Shown piece after piece: positions 50,246-60,100 of a stretch of DNA of 64,000 nucleotides; positions within the stretch are counted from its first letter, which is position 1, and each line of letters opens with the position of its first letter. Below the pieces are notes generated by a model. It was not told the DNA's origin. It was given only the letters and a program-made list of their open reading frames with translations, and did no database searches. The DNA lies in assembly GCA_964620045.1 (NCBI GenBank), contig CAZUJL010000010.1, positions 62,001 to 126,000 on the forward strand. The letters run 5' to 3'. The stretch is from VFKU01 sp964620045 (lineage in GTDB: Bacteria > Hydrogenedentota > Hydrogenedentia > Hydrogenedentales > GCA-2746185). The position numbers and the translations under genes were made by a program.

Positions 50246-51286
50246 TCAGCGCGTGTGAATCACGCGCGTATCGCAAATCAGATCGTGCAACCCGCGTTTC
50301 CGTTCGTCGAAAGCCGCGATGATCCAGCCGATGTACAGCGTCAGATAATTGATCAGGGCGGCACCCCACCGGCCCGCGGCGCGGCCATACGAAACAGGCT
50401 CTCCGTCCGTTCGAATGACCTTTAATCCCAGTACCATTTTCCCCGGTGTCGCGCCATAGGCTCCGACGAAGTATGTGAAGTACCCGAACGAGAGCACGTA
50501 TCCGATCAACGTGCCAATCCCCCTCCCGATCAACATTAAGTCCTGGCGGGGTTCATTGCCGGCGATCGCAAACGCGAAACCGATGGCCATGCCGATGCCC
50601 ATCGACGGGGTGGTCAGCAAGATATTGTCGAGCGACTTGGCCACGTAGCGAATCCAGAAGCCCGCAGGCCCGCCGACTTTTGAACCATGATCAAACACGC
50701 GCGTGCCGCAGATGCGATCGTGGAGCGCCGTCTTTTCCGTCGACCAGCCGGCCATCATCCAGCCGATCATCAGTGTGAAATAGTTGAGGCCCGAGACGAC
50801 CCAGCGCGCAAGCGCGAGTCCGTAGCTCACCGGCGTGCCGTCCGCACGGACGATTTCCAGCTTTACGAACATCTTGCCCGGTGTTTTGCCTCTCGCGCCG
50901 ACGAACAGCACGTTGTACACGCCGGATACGAGAGTCCGTATAAGGAAGAGCGCGAGCAGTGCATACGGAATCTGATCGGGATCGTCGAAGGGGCGCTGCG
51001 CGATCAGCCAATACGACAGCGCCAGGAAGAGGGTCGCGAATCCGGTGAAAAAGCCATCGAGGTACTTGGCGATGTACCGAATCCAGAAACCGGCGAACCG
51101 CGGCCGCCCGTCGTTCTCCGGCGTTTGTCCGGTGGCAATCAGCCGCTCGTAGTGCGTCCACTCGGGCATGCCGTCGCGCCACACCAGCGTGCCGGGCCGG
51201 ATGGTGCCGTTGTCGGTCAGGACGGAGAACTCAGGTTCTGTGAATGGACCCCGCCGTTGATCCCCCTCGACGTACCACCAGCCCAT
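50246..51286 (-). CDS. GYF-domain protein with two RDD membrane domains
   Basis: 346 residues. An N-terminal GYF_2 domain ('WWYVEGDQRRGPFTEPEF', 'TLVWRDGMPEW') is followed by two RDD-type membrane units starting 'FAGFWIRYIAKYLDGFF' and 'PAGFWIRYVAKSLDNIL', each with several helices and each ending in a 'LHDxICxTRV' sequence, showing internal duplication. Such fusions are common in planctomycete-like genomes; RDD proteins are proposed transporters. The ATG follows GGGAGGG. Confidence 0.88.
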   Translation of the reverse strand: MGWWYVEGDQRRGPFTEPEFSVLTDNGTIRPGTLVWRDGMPEWTHYERLIATGQTPENDGRPRFAGFWIRYIAKYLDGFFTGFATLFLALSYWLIAQRPFDDPDQIPYALLALFLIRTLVSGVYNVLFVGARGKTPGKMFVKLEIVRADGTPVSYGLALARWVVSGLNYFTLMIGWMMAGWSTEKTALHDRICGTRVFDHGSKVGGPAGFWIRYVAKSLDNILLTTPSMGIGMAIGFAFAIAGNEPRQDLMLIGRGIGTLIGYVLSFGYFTYFVGAYGATPGKMVLGLKVIRTDGEPVSYGRAAGRWGAALINYLTLYIGWIIAAFDERKRGLHDLICDTRVIHTR

Positions 51287-51339
51287 GCACGCGCCCTCCC
51301 GTCCGCGGCGCCACTATGGATGCGATTTTGAGGAAATGC

Positions 51340-51377
51340 AAAAAACCGGCCCGCCTTCCGTGTGGAAAGCGGGCCGG
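51340..51377 (-). terminator. intrinsic terminator for the 52079-51396 gene
   Basis: Read on the minus strand: a 9-bp stem CCGGCCCGC/GCGGGCCGG with a 14-base loop, then T6 (51340-51345 are A on the plus strand). It lies just past the stop of the secreted protein gene. Confidence 0.85.
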
Positions 51378-51395
51378 GGGATGTCGTGCGGTGGT

Positions 51396-52079
51396 TTACA
51401 GTTCGCCGATGCCGTGGACGACAAGGCCGACCGTGAGGTTGGCTTTCGCGCCGGCGGCGTCGACCGGGATGCTGAGGTAGAGGAAGTCCCACTCGTGCTC
51501 TTCGTTCAGCTCGACGCGCGGCGTGTCGCCTTCAAGCTTCTCGATCGGCTGGAACGACAGGATCGGCGGATGCTCGGCGATCGTGCCTTCTTGCGCCAGC
51601 TCGACCATATGGTCGTGGTCGCGCATGTCCTTCAGCTGGCCGTCGCGATCGTTCGGGATCATGATCGCGAAGGTGTCGAAGGGCGCCGTGCCCAGATGGT
51701 TGCCGTCCTTGGGTTGCAGCGCGAGGCGCAGCACGAAGAGGCCTGCATCGATCGGGTCGTCGCGAAAATCGTGCGGCTCCGAATCGGCCACCGTCACCGC
51801 GCCGAGCAACGCGATTTCGTCAACACCGAGCAGCGTGTCTTTCATCGTCGGGCCATTGGCCTTCGACTTCAGGCCCGGCACGAACCAGAACTCATACACG
51901 GCGCCGTCGGGACCGGCGACCTGATAGGCCTTCGGCGCGAGCGCCGCGCGCACTTCGGCGGAAAGTTCCGCCGGCGGTTCCTTGTCGGTCACCGTGAGTT
52001 TGTAATCGCCCTCGGCCGCGGCGAGGCTCGCCGCCACCGTGCACAGCGCCGCAATCAGCGCCGACTTCCACGTCTTCAT
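51396..52079 (-). CDS. secreted protein of unknown function
   Basis: 227 residues with a clear signal peptide ('LIAALCTVAASLAAAEG'). The mature part is acidic, with beta-type segments ('YEFWFVPGLKS', 'DAGLFVLRLALQPKDG', 'WDFLYLSIPVDA') and no cysteine. I do not recognise a family. Strong GGGAGA site before the ATG and its own terminator behind. It lies downstream of the DUF1326-like gene in the same direction. Confidence 0.75.
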   Translation of the reverse strand: MKTWKSALIAALCTVAASLAAAEGDYKLTVTDKEPPAELSAEVRAALAPKAYQVAGPDGAVYEFWFVPGLKSKANGPTMKDTLLGVDEIALLGAVTVADSEPHDFRDDPIDAGLFVLRLALQPKDGNHLGTAPFDTFAIMIPNDRDGQLKDMRDHDHMVELAQEGTIAEHPPILSFQPIEKLEGDTPRVELNEEHEWDFLYLSIPVDAAGAKANLTVGLVVHGIGEL

Positions 52080-52189
52080 GAGTGCTCTCCCAATCGTTGC
52101 CCACGGGCGTTTTCGCCCATCTATCCAGACGAATTCCAGCGGGCCTTATTTACCCCATTTATAACGGTTTTTCGCCCGCTCTCAACACA

Positions 52190-52220
52190 ACGACCGGAAA
52201 CGGGTGCCGTTTCCGGTCGT
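52190..52220. other. 14-bp perfect hairpin downstream of the DUF1326-like gene
   Basis: ACGACCGGAAACGG (52190-52203) pairs with CCGTTTCCGGTCGT (52207-52220). On the minus strand the T-run (52222-52227) comes before the stem, not after it, so it is not a normal intrinsic terminator. It may stabilise the 3' end or act as an operator for the next gene. Confidence 0.6.
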
Positions 52221-52238
52221 GAAAAAACTGGGTATCGA

Positions 52239-52910
52239 TTACTTTTCGAACCGCGCGATGAACGCGCTGCGGCGGTCGGCTTCGTCCCACGTCATGCCCA
52301 GGCCTTCGCCGATGAACATGTCGCGCTTGGTGTACGCCGCCATCGGCGAATCCACGCGCGTAAGCGGGGGATAGTAGGTGCGGTCATTACCGCAGTGTTT
52401 GTCGCCTTCGACGAGGCAGCGCGTTTCGACGTCCACCGTGTTGCCGGCCTTCAGCGACGCAACGCCGTGCGGCTGGTCGGCACCGGCTTTCATTTCGATC
52501 GGCGCGGATTCAACCTTCACCACTTCGCTCAGCAGTGTGCCGGACTGCGCCTTCGCGAAATCCACCAGCGCGTCGCGCTGCGCTTCGGTGGCCTTTTCGT
52601 CAACGATGACCACGCCACGGCCGTCGAATTCTTCCTGCGTCGTGTCGGTCAGCGTGCTGTTCGTGCGAATCACGGCGACGACCGAAAGACCCGAGACATC
52701 GACACCCTTGTGCGTGCCGCGCGTCACTTGCCACGCCATCGTGGCTTCCTCGCCGACGAGGCCGATCTCGGCGTTCGCATGGCACGGCGCGGTGTACACG
52801 TCGCACGAGCGGACTTCGAGGTAGTTGCCTTCAATGGTGGCCGGGGTGCCGGCGAAGGCCGCGCCCGACGCAATTACGCCAACTGCGAGCAGTGCGATAA
52901 CGAGCTTCAT
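52239..52910 (-). CDS. secreted DUF1326-like protein
   Basis: 223 residues with a signal peptide ('LVIALLAVGVIASGAAFAG'). The mature N-terminus 'IEGNYLEVRSCDVYTAPCHA' and 'GVDVSGLSVVAVI' match the DUF1326 pattern, with two Cys early and two more at 'RCLVEGDKHCGN' that could form disulfides. DUF1326 has no proven function. The ATG follows GGGAGATTTTTCG. Confidence 0.75.
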   Translation of the reverse strand: MKLVIALLAVGVIASGAAFAGTPATIEGNYLEVRSCDVYTAPCHANAEIGLVGEEATMAWQVTRGTHKGVDVSGLSVVAVIRTNSTLTDTTQEEFDGRGVVIVDEKATEAQRDALVDFAKAQSGTLLSEVVKVESAPIEMKAGADQPHGVASLKAGNTVDVETRCLVEGDKHCGNDRTYYPPLTRVDSPMAAYTKRDMFIGEGLGMTWDEADRRSAFIARFEK

Positions 52911-53056
52911 CGAAAAATCTCCCAAGATTCACGCGATCAAACGGTTTGCCGATGCACAGTAACACGGAGTCACCCGCAGTGACTTAAACCCTAAAAAGGC
53001 CGATCCGTGTTCCGCCCGATCATACACCGGTGGGCCGCGGGACTCCATTGTGGCCC

Positions 53057-53097
53057 TAAAAAGCTTGGGCGGACGCCCGCGAGAGCGTCCGCCCAAG
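53057..53097 (-). terminator. intrinsic terminator of the molybdenum hydroxylase operon
   Basis: On the minus strand, a 13-bp stem CTTGGGCGGACGC/GCGTCCGCCCAAG with an eight-base loop, followed by CTTTTTAG. It lies about 20 bases past the FAD-subunit stop. Confidence 0.85.
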
Positions 53098-53115
53098 TCC
53101 AAGTATGGCAAATGG

Positions 53116-54087
53116 TTATGCGAGCGCCGCCAGCCCGGCGCGGCGAATCGCCACTTTGCACTGCGGCACCTTGTACTTATTGCCGCTGAGCGGGGTGGCT
53201 TCCGACAGCGCCGCCTCGGCCGCTTTCGCCAGGGTCTCGTCGCTCACGGTCTGGCCTTCCAGCGCAGCCGAACCCTTCTTCGAGAGATACGGCGTCGGCG
53301 CGACGTGCCCAAGCACGATCTGCGCGTTCTGCGCCTTGCCGCCGTTGTCCTTGAACGCGACGAAGGCCGCCACCATCGGCCAATCGAGGCCTTTGCGGTG
53401 GCGCACTTCAAACACGCCGTTCTTCAGGCCCGCCGCCGGAATCTCTATCGACGTCAGGATTTCGTTCGGCGCCAGCACGCTCTCGCGCTCCGTGTCGGTT
53501 TTCGGCGCGGTGAAGAAATCCGCTGCCGCGACTTTGCGCTCGCCTTTCGGACCCTGCACGTGCATCGTCGCGCCGAGCGCGATCAATCCCGGCGCGAGGC
53601 TGGAGGCGTGCACGAATTTCGCCGGGCCCGAGTTCGCGAAGATCGCGTGGTAACGATTTTCGCCGGTCTCGACGAGCGACTTGCCGTCCTTCATGCCGAG
53701 CAGGCCGAGGCCGTTGCGGTAGTACCAGCAGCGCGGGCGCTGCAGCACTTCGCCGCCGACCGTGCCCATGTTCAGCATCTGGTGGCTCGAAATATTCTTC
53801 GCCGCCTGCACAAGGCCGGGGAAGTTCGTCTGCACGTCTTTGTTCGCGATGAAGTCTTTGAGCTTCGTCATCGAACCGACGTGGACCGCGCCGCTTTCGT
53901 TTTTGATGCCGGCGAGGTCTTTCACGTTCTTCAGGCTGACCACCGTCTTCGGCTTGGCGATCTCCTGCTTCAGCAGCGAGATGAGATCCGTACCGCCGGC
54001 GAGCACTTCCGTCTCGCCCCACGTGCCGGACAGCATCTTCACCGCGTCATCGACCGACGCCGGGTTTGCGTATTCAAACGGATGCAT
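53116..54087 (-). CDS. molybdenum hydroxylase FAD subunit (YagS/CoxM-like)
   Basis: 323 residues of the VAO/CO dehydrogenase flavoprotein fold: 'EVLAGGTDLISLLKQ' (FAD pyrophosphate loop), 'MLNMGTVGGEVLQRPRCWYY' (second FAD site) and a C-terminal 'LGHVAPTPYLSKKGSAAL'. The 'QRPRCWYYRN' stretch is typical of YagS/PaoB-type subunits. It passes electrons from the Fe-S subunit to an acceptor. No signal peptide of its own; it may be exported with the Tat-bearing subunit or stay in the cytoplasm. Last gene of the operon, three bases after the large subunit. Confidence 0.92.
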   Translation of the reverse strand: MHPFEYANPASVDDAVKMLSGTWGETEVLAGGTDLISLLKQEIAKPKTVVSLKNVKDLAGIKNESGAVHVGSMTKLKDFIANKDVQTNFPGLVQAAKNISSHQMLNMGTVGGEVLQRPRCWYYRNGLGLLGMKDGKSLVETGENRYHAIFANSGPAKFVHASSLAPGLIALGATMHVQGPKGERKVAAADFFTAPKTDTERESVLAPNEILTSIEIPAAGLKNGVFEVRHRKGLDWPMVAAFVAFKDNGGKAQNAQIVLGHVAPTPYLSKKGSAALEGQTVSDETLAKAAEAALSEATPLSGNKYKVPQCKVAIRRAGLAALA

Positions 54088-54090
54088 GGT

Positions 54091-56220
54091 TTAGGCCTCC
54101 ATCAGCGCGTTCAGCACGCGGTCGGGGGTCAGTGGCAATTCCGGCACGCGCACGCCGATGGCATTCGCCACCGCGTTTGAGATCGCCGCGCCCTGCGAGA
54201 GCACCGCCGGTTCGCCGATACCGATCACGCCGCGCGCCTCATACTTGGCGTCGGTCATGAAGTGCCCGGTCAGCGTTCCGATGTCGCCGATGCCCGCGAG
54301 CCGGTAGAACTCGAAGTCCGGGTTCAGCATCGTGCCGGTCGCCGGGTCATACACGGCTTCTTCGAAGAGCGAATACGTGATGCCCATGATCGCGCCGCCG
54401 AAGAGCTGGCTCTCCGCCGTCTTGGTGTTAATCACGACGCCAACGTCCTGCACGCTCACGTACTGGTCCATCGTCACGATTCCGGTTTCGATGTCCACGG
54501 AGACCGCCGCCATCTGGCAGCCGCCCACGCCCGCCGTCGTCAGTTTTATGCCGGCCGCATTCGGGTTGGCGCCCTGCGCGGTGATCGGCGCGCTGCCGAG
54601 TTCCTTGCAGGCGTCCGCCCAACTGATGCTCTTCGACGCGTCGCCCGCAACCTGGATCTTGCCGCCCCAGGCTTCGAGGTTCGCCGCATCGCCGCCGAGC
54701 TTTGGCGCGACTTTCGCCATCAGCATGTTCAGCGCGCTGGTCGCCGCGTCGCGCGTCGAGCTCGACACGCCGCCGACCGTCGTGCTGCCGCCGGAACCGC
54801 CCGACACCGGCAGCGAGTTCTTGCCGATTTCGATGCGGACCTTGTCGATCGACAGGCCAAGGGTTTCGGCGAGCACCATCGCGCACACCGTGCGCGTGCC
54901 CGTGCCGAGGTCCTGCGTGCCGAGCTGGCCGACTACGGAGCCGTCCGGATTAATCGTCACCGTGCACTTCGAATCGTGGCCCTGGCCGCCCCACGTGTGG
55001 ATGGACATGCCCACGCCGCGCTTGATCGGCCCCGCGGTCTTGTCGCCGCGCGGGTGCCAGCGCTCTTTCCACTTAATGAGCTCGGCCGCCTTGTCGATCT
55101 GCTCGGAGTATTCCTCCGCGCGATCCGTCAGCGCGAGATTTTTCTTGAACAGCGTGATCGGATCCATGCCGATGGCGGCCGCCGCGTCTTCCAGCGCGCA
55201 CATCGTCACCAGTGCCGCCTGCGGATGGTTCGGCCCGCGCCACGCGCGGATGAGTCCGCGATTCGTCAGGATGCCGCGGCCCTTCGTGCGGTACGCCGGC
55301 ACCTTCGTGAACACATACGGCACCGGCGGCATGCGGTAGGTCTGCATGCCCCCCGAACCCCACACGTCGAAGTCCATGGCCACGATCGTGCCGTCGTTTT
55401 TCACGCCAACCGCCACGTTGCCATACGTTGACGGACGGTGCCCGGCGATCATCTGATCCTGCGCGCGCTCGAGCATGAGCTTCACGGGACGTCCGCTCTG
55501 CTTCGAAAGCTTCGCGCAAATCACGCCCCAGTCGTCCGCCGCGAACTTCGAACCGAAGCCGCCGCCCATGTACTGCGTGTCGACGTGGATCTTGTCAACG
55601 GGCAGTTCGAGTTCGCTCGTGAACGCGCCGGCAAAACCCGAGACATTCTGCGTGGACGGCCACAGCCACAGCTCGCCGTCTTTATATTCGGAGACCTGGC
55701 CGTGCGCTTCGAGGCAGCAGTGCGTGATGCACGGCATACCGTAGTAACCCGTCACGACCTTGTCCGCCGTCTTCATGGCGTCGTCCGTCGTGCCTTCTTC
55801 CTTGCCCTGATCGCGGCCCGTGGCCTTCGTCACGTCGCGATCGATCATCTGCGGCGTGCCGATTTCGGTGTAGGTCACCTTAATCTTCGGCAGCGCGTGC
55901 AGCGCGATTTCTTCGGTCTCCGCGGCGATCGCGGCGATGATTTCGCCCTGATAAGTCGCCTTCGGGAATTCGCCCTTGCGATCCTTGTGGATGTAGGTCG
56001 CCACGACACCCGGCACCTTTTCCACTTCGCTCATGTCCACGGCCGTCACGGTCGCGATCGCGTGGGGGCACCACAGGATTTTCGCGTGCAGCATATTCGG
56101 ACGGTTCACATCGTACGCGTACTTCGCCGCGCCCGACGCCTTGTGCGGGCCGTCAAGACGGTTCAGCCGCTTGCCGAGCACTGCGCGCTTGGAGGGATCC
56201 GGCCAATTTACGGTAGCCAT
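54091..56220 (-). CDS. molybdenum hydroxylase large (Moco) subunit, xanthine/aldehyde oxidase family
   Basis: 709 residues. Features: 'KASGAAKYAYDVNRPNMLHA' at the N-terminus, 'YMGGGFGSKFAADDW' (molybdopterin contact), 'GVGMSIHTWGGQGHDSKC', 'GGSGGSTTVGGVSSSTRD' and the C-terminal 'GIGEPAVLSQ' holding the catalytic Glu. The YagR/PaoC-type enzyme hydroxylates aldehydes or heterocycles; the substrate cannot be told. The ATG at 56220 is chosen; a GTG one codon earlier overlaps the small-subunit stop and is also possible. Confidence 0.93.
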   Translation of the reverse strand: MATVNWPDPSKRAVLGKRLNRLDGPHKASGAAKYAYDVNRPNMLHAKILWCPHAIATVTAVDMSEVEKVPGVVATYIHKDRKGEFPKATYQGEIIAAIAAETEEIALHALPKIKVTYTEIGTPQMIDRDVTKATGRDQGKEEGTTDDAMKTADKVVTGYYGMPCITHCCLEAHGQVSEYKDGELWLWPSTQNVSGFAGAFTSELELPVDKIHVDTQYMGGGFGSKFAADDWGVICAKLSKQSGRPVKLMLERAQDQMIAGHRPSTYGNVAVGVKNDGTIVAMDFDVWGSGGMQTYRMPPVPYVFTKVPAYRTKGRGILTNRGLIRAWRGPNHPQAALVTMCALEDAAAAIGMDPITLFKKNLALTDRAEEYSEQIDKAAELIKWKERWHPRGDKTAGPIKRGVGMSIHTWGGQGHDSKCTVTINPDGSVVGQLGTQDLGTGTRTVCAMVLAETLGLSIDKVRIEIGKNSLPVSGGSGGSTTVGGVSSSTRDAATSALNMLMAKVAPKLGGDAANLEAWGGKIQVAGDASKSISWADACKELGSAPITAQGANPNAAGIKLTTAGVGGCQMAAVSVDIETGIVTMDQYVSVQDVGVVINTKTAESQLFGGAIMGITYSLFEEAVYDPATGTMLNPDFEFYRLAGIGDIGTLTGHFMTDAKYEARGVIGIGEPAVLSQGAAISNAVANAIGVRVPELPLTPDRVLNALMEA

Positions 56221-56849
56221 CACGCACCACCTTTCTGCGCGACTTCATAGGCTGCAGCCGTGATGCCCATGTATGTGCCGCACCGGCACAGGTTGCCGCC
56301 GAGGCCCGCGCGCACTTCGTCGAGCGTCGCCTTCGGATTGTCGCGCACGAACGCCGTCGTCGCCACCATGAAGCCCGGCGTGCAGAAGCCGCACTGCAGC
56401 GCATCGTGGTCGACGAACGCCGCCTGCGTCGCGCTGAGTTTCTCCGGCGTACCGAGGCCTTCCGCCGTCACGATCTTGTGGCCCTGCGCTTCGATCGCGA
56501 GCACCGTGCAGGCGTAGACGACATCGCCGTCCATCATCACCGTACACGCGCCGCACGTCGCGCGGTCGCACACCTTCTTCGCGCCCGTCACGTCCAGCCG
56601 GTTGCGCAACGCATCCAGCAACGTCACGCGCGGCTCGACGTTGGTCTTCATGTCCTTGCCGTTCACGTTCAGCGTGATCGGCACCTCGCCCGGCCCGACC
56701 GCCGTCTGCGCCTCGGCCACGTTCGGCGTGCCATGCAACTCGTGCAATTCATGCGCGAGTCCCGTCGCCACGCCCGCCGCGCCGACCCCCTTCAAGAACC
56801 CGCGGCGCGAGATCCCATCCGGTTGTGTTACCTCATTGTCCGTACTCAT
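56220..56849 (-). CDS. molybdenum hydroxylase 2Fe-2S subunit with Tat signal
   Basis: 209 residues. A twin-arginine signal 'SRRGFLKGVGAAGVATG' precedes the ferredoxin-type cluster site 'CDRATCGACTVMMDGDVVYAC' region and the second cluster site 'CGFCTPGF' with 'CRCGTY'. All eight Cys are present. It resembles YagT/PaoA. The Tat signal suggests the assembled heterotrimer acts in the periplasm. First gene of the operon; the ATG follows GGGAGGAGAAC. Confidence 0.93.
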   Translation of the reverse strand: MSTDNEVTQPDGISRRGFLKGVGAAGVATGLAHELHELHGTPNVAEAQTAVGPGEVPITLNVNGKDMKTNVEPRVTLLDALRNRLDVTGAKKVCDRATCGACTVMMDGDVVYACTVLAIEAQGHKIVTAEGLGTPEKLSATQAAFVDHDALQCGFCTPGFMVATTAFVRDNPKATLDEVRAGLGGNLCRCGTYMGITAAAYEVAQKGGA

Positions 56850-56904
56850 GTTCTCCTCCCACGTTTGGTCCTGGAGAATTACCGATCAAAATAGGACTTC
56901 GGCC

Positions 56905-56917
56905 GCGCAATTTGCGC
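56905..56917. promoter_or_regulatory. 13-bp palindrome upstream of the molybdenum hydroxylase operon
   Basis: GCGCAATTTGCGC, a perfect inverted repeat (GCGCAA/TTGCGC) about 56 bases before the operon start. Possible operator. No adjacent regulator gene is seen. The rest of the 56850-57100 gap holds a GGTAGTT/AACTACC hairpin (57061-57083) and nothing else recognisable. Confidence 0.35.
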
Positions 56918-57100
56918 AATTTCCCGAAGGATCGAGCCTAACACGGTGTCACCCCGGATGCAATCCGTGCCGCCGCCATATAACCCGGCAGCCAGCGCCA
57001 ACTATTCGACGGGGCGTACATATGCCGCGCCGGAATACCGGCGAACGGCAGGGCAGGGGTGGTAGTTCGTCTGCCAAACTACCTAAGGGACGGGACGCGA

Positions 57101-60100
57101 TTAGTTGGGGATGTCGTAGGTCGAGACAACCCAATCCAGCAATACGCCAGACTCCGGATCGGCGCGGTACAACGCGTGGAACTTCGGTTCGGTTGAATCG
57201 GCAAACACGAACGCGCCCGATGCCGGATATTCGGTGGTGCCGCCCATCCCATCCGGCACGGTAAATGGCGGCAACTCCACGGTGAATTCCTGATTCAGGA
57301 AATCGGTTCTGAAGATGTTGATCTGGCCGGGCGGGGTCGTATCGAAGTCGATCTGCGTCGGTACGACGAACAGATAGCCGCCGGAGGCGCTCGAGGTATC
57401 CATCCACGAAATAGTGGAGTCATTGGACAAGCTTCCGGCGTAAAGCATGTCTTGCGCCCGGATGTCGGACGTCGTGAATACGTTTCCGCTGCGCGCAAAA
57501 ATACGGGCACCGTCGTCTGTAATCCACAAGTCACCGGCGAAATCAAAGTCGCCGTGATAAGGGGAGTCATACAACAGCACCGCGGTACCTCCCTGAATGT
57601 CATATTTTTCAATATCGGAGGGGGAAAGTCCGTTGTTGGCTCCGTAGATGTAATCGCCGGAGGGATGTAGCTTCATTTTTGTGCCGGCCCGGATTACGCC
57701 TCCGGTACTCAAGGTTTCAATGCCGGTGGAGAGTGGGATACAACGGACCTGTTCCCACTGATCGACGCGGGGCATGGCATACACCCAGCCGCTGGATGGC
57801 AAAACAATATCGAATACGTCGCAGGTCACCGGATACACCTGCTCGACGGTCATGGTGTTCAGGTTCACATACGAAATAAATCCGTCGTGCCCGACCGCCG
57901 CATAGGCTCCGTCGGGGCGTATGGAGACGCAATTCGGCGCGAGCGACAAGTCCACGCTTGTGCTCGTGCGCGCTTCCGGATCGAGCACATAGAGGCGGAA
58001 GGGCGCGTCGCTTACCGTCACGATCCGATCCGTCACGCGCGTGTATTCAGCGTCAATCACCAGATGATCCAGCGACCACTGATCGTCGGAGCATGTGCCG
58101 GTTCCCAGGGCGCGTACCGTAATCGATTTCGTCTCCGGCAGGCTTGTCGTGAACACGATCTCCGACGGATTGGAAGTCGCGCTGCCGGCAGTCCAATCGA
58201 TGTCAATCAGCAGGTCGAGTGAGGCCCCGGGCAGAATGGTTCCGGACGTGCTCGACAATCCGATCCGGGGATCGGTCGCCGCCGCCTGCCACTCCAATTC
58301 CGTTTTGCCGATGTTGGACATCATGATCGTGTGCGCTTCGGTTGAGCACTGGAAGATTAAATTCTGCTCCGAAAGGATCAAAGAGGGCGGAGTGGGTTCG
58401 CCTGTTTGGAATCCACTGTCGAGATCATAGGTCGCCACGGCCCAGTCGTACTGCAGACCGGCTTCGGGAACCGCGTTGTACAGCGCATGGAATTTTGTGC
58501 CGGTGGAGTCCGCGAAAACGAAGGCCCCTTCCGCATCATATTCCGTTTCGCCGCCGACGCCATCGGAAACGGTATAGCCGGGAAGCGTGACGACGAAATC
58601 AAGCACCAGATAGTCGTAGGAATACACGTGCACGTTGCCGGGCGCCGGATCGTCATAGTCCATCGGCATTGGAACGACATACACAATACCGTCGGCGGTG
58701 GCGGTGTCTGCCGACTTGATCGTCGAGTCGTCCGACAGGCGGCCGTTGAAAATCATGTCCTGTGCTTGTACCGCCGAAGAACGGAACACGTTGCCGCTTC
58801 GGGCGAAAAGCCGCAGGCCGTCGTCGGATATCCAGATGTCGCCGGAGAACGCGAAATCGCCGTGGTACGGAGAGTCATACATCTGCACGGCGGTTCCAGC
58901 ACGGATGTCGTATTTCTCGAAGTCGGATGGTGAAATTCCGCGGTCTGCCACGTAGAAGTAGTCGCCTGACGGGTGCAGCTTGGCGACTGCGCCTTCGACA
59001 ATTAAGCCGCCAGTGCTTTCTGTTTCGGCGCCCGTCGCAAGATTGGTGCATCGCACGTTGTCCCAGCGCGTGCGTCCCAGCGGAAGAGAATAGACCCATC
59101 CGTTCGCCGGAAGCACGATGTCAGACACGTCGCAGGTTACGCCGTACACCTCTTCCACGGTCATCGTGACAAGGTTTACATACGAGATGAATCCCGTATG
59201 GCCCACGGCGGCATACATACCGTCCGGCCGAATCGAAACACAGTGCGGGGTAAGTGGCAGGTCCACGCTCTCGCGCGTCCGCGCGTTCGGGTCGAGCACG
59301 TGCAACCGCGCCGGCCCGTCGCTCACGGTGACAATCACGTCGCGATTCTTGTCGTACTCGGCGTCGATCACGATGTGATCTTGGCGCCATTGAATATTGC
59401 TGCAGGCGTCCGAGCTCAACAGATTCACGACAATTGTTTCGGTCTGATTCGAATCTGTGGTCAGCACAATCTCGGCCGTCGTCGGCGTAGCGCTGCCGGC
59501 TGTCCAATCGACAGAAACGAGCAAGTTCTCAGCAGCGCCCGGCAGGAGCGTTCCTGCTTGCGTGGAAAGAACGATCCGCGGATCGCTCGCTGCGGCCGCC
59601 CACTGCAACGTTTCGGTGCCGACGTTGGACAGGTTGACGCTGCGTGCGTCTGTGCCGCACTGGAATTCCAGCGCCTGTGCCGAAACGGCGAGTGTGGCCG
59701 GCACTTGTTCGCCGAACCGGAAACCGCCATCGATGTCGTAAGTAGCAATCGCCCAATCGAACAGCAGGCCCGCATCCGGCTCGGCGCGATACAACGCATG
59801 AAACGTCCGTCCCGATGAATCAGCGAAAACGTACGCGCCTTGCGCGCCGTATTCAGTAACGCCGCCCACCCCATCCGGGATCGAAAATCCCGGGAGTTCA
59901 ACGACACCATTCAGCACCAGAAATTCATACGAGTACAGATGCACCACACCGGGTACGGGTTCGTCGTAGTCCGGTGCAGTCGGTACGACATACACGAGGT
60001 TCTCCGCGCTCGATGTATCCATCCACTGGATAGCGGTTTCGTCCGACAATTCGCCGTTGAAAATCAGGTCCTGCGCCTGGACTTCCGACGCCCTGAACAC

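Noticed and set aside
52190..52220. Hairpin as intrinsic terminator of the DUF1326-like gene
   Set aside because: The T-run precedes the stem on the gene's strand, so the required order is reversed; kept only as a hairpin.
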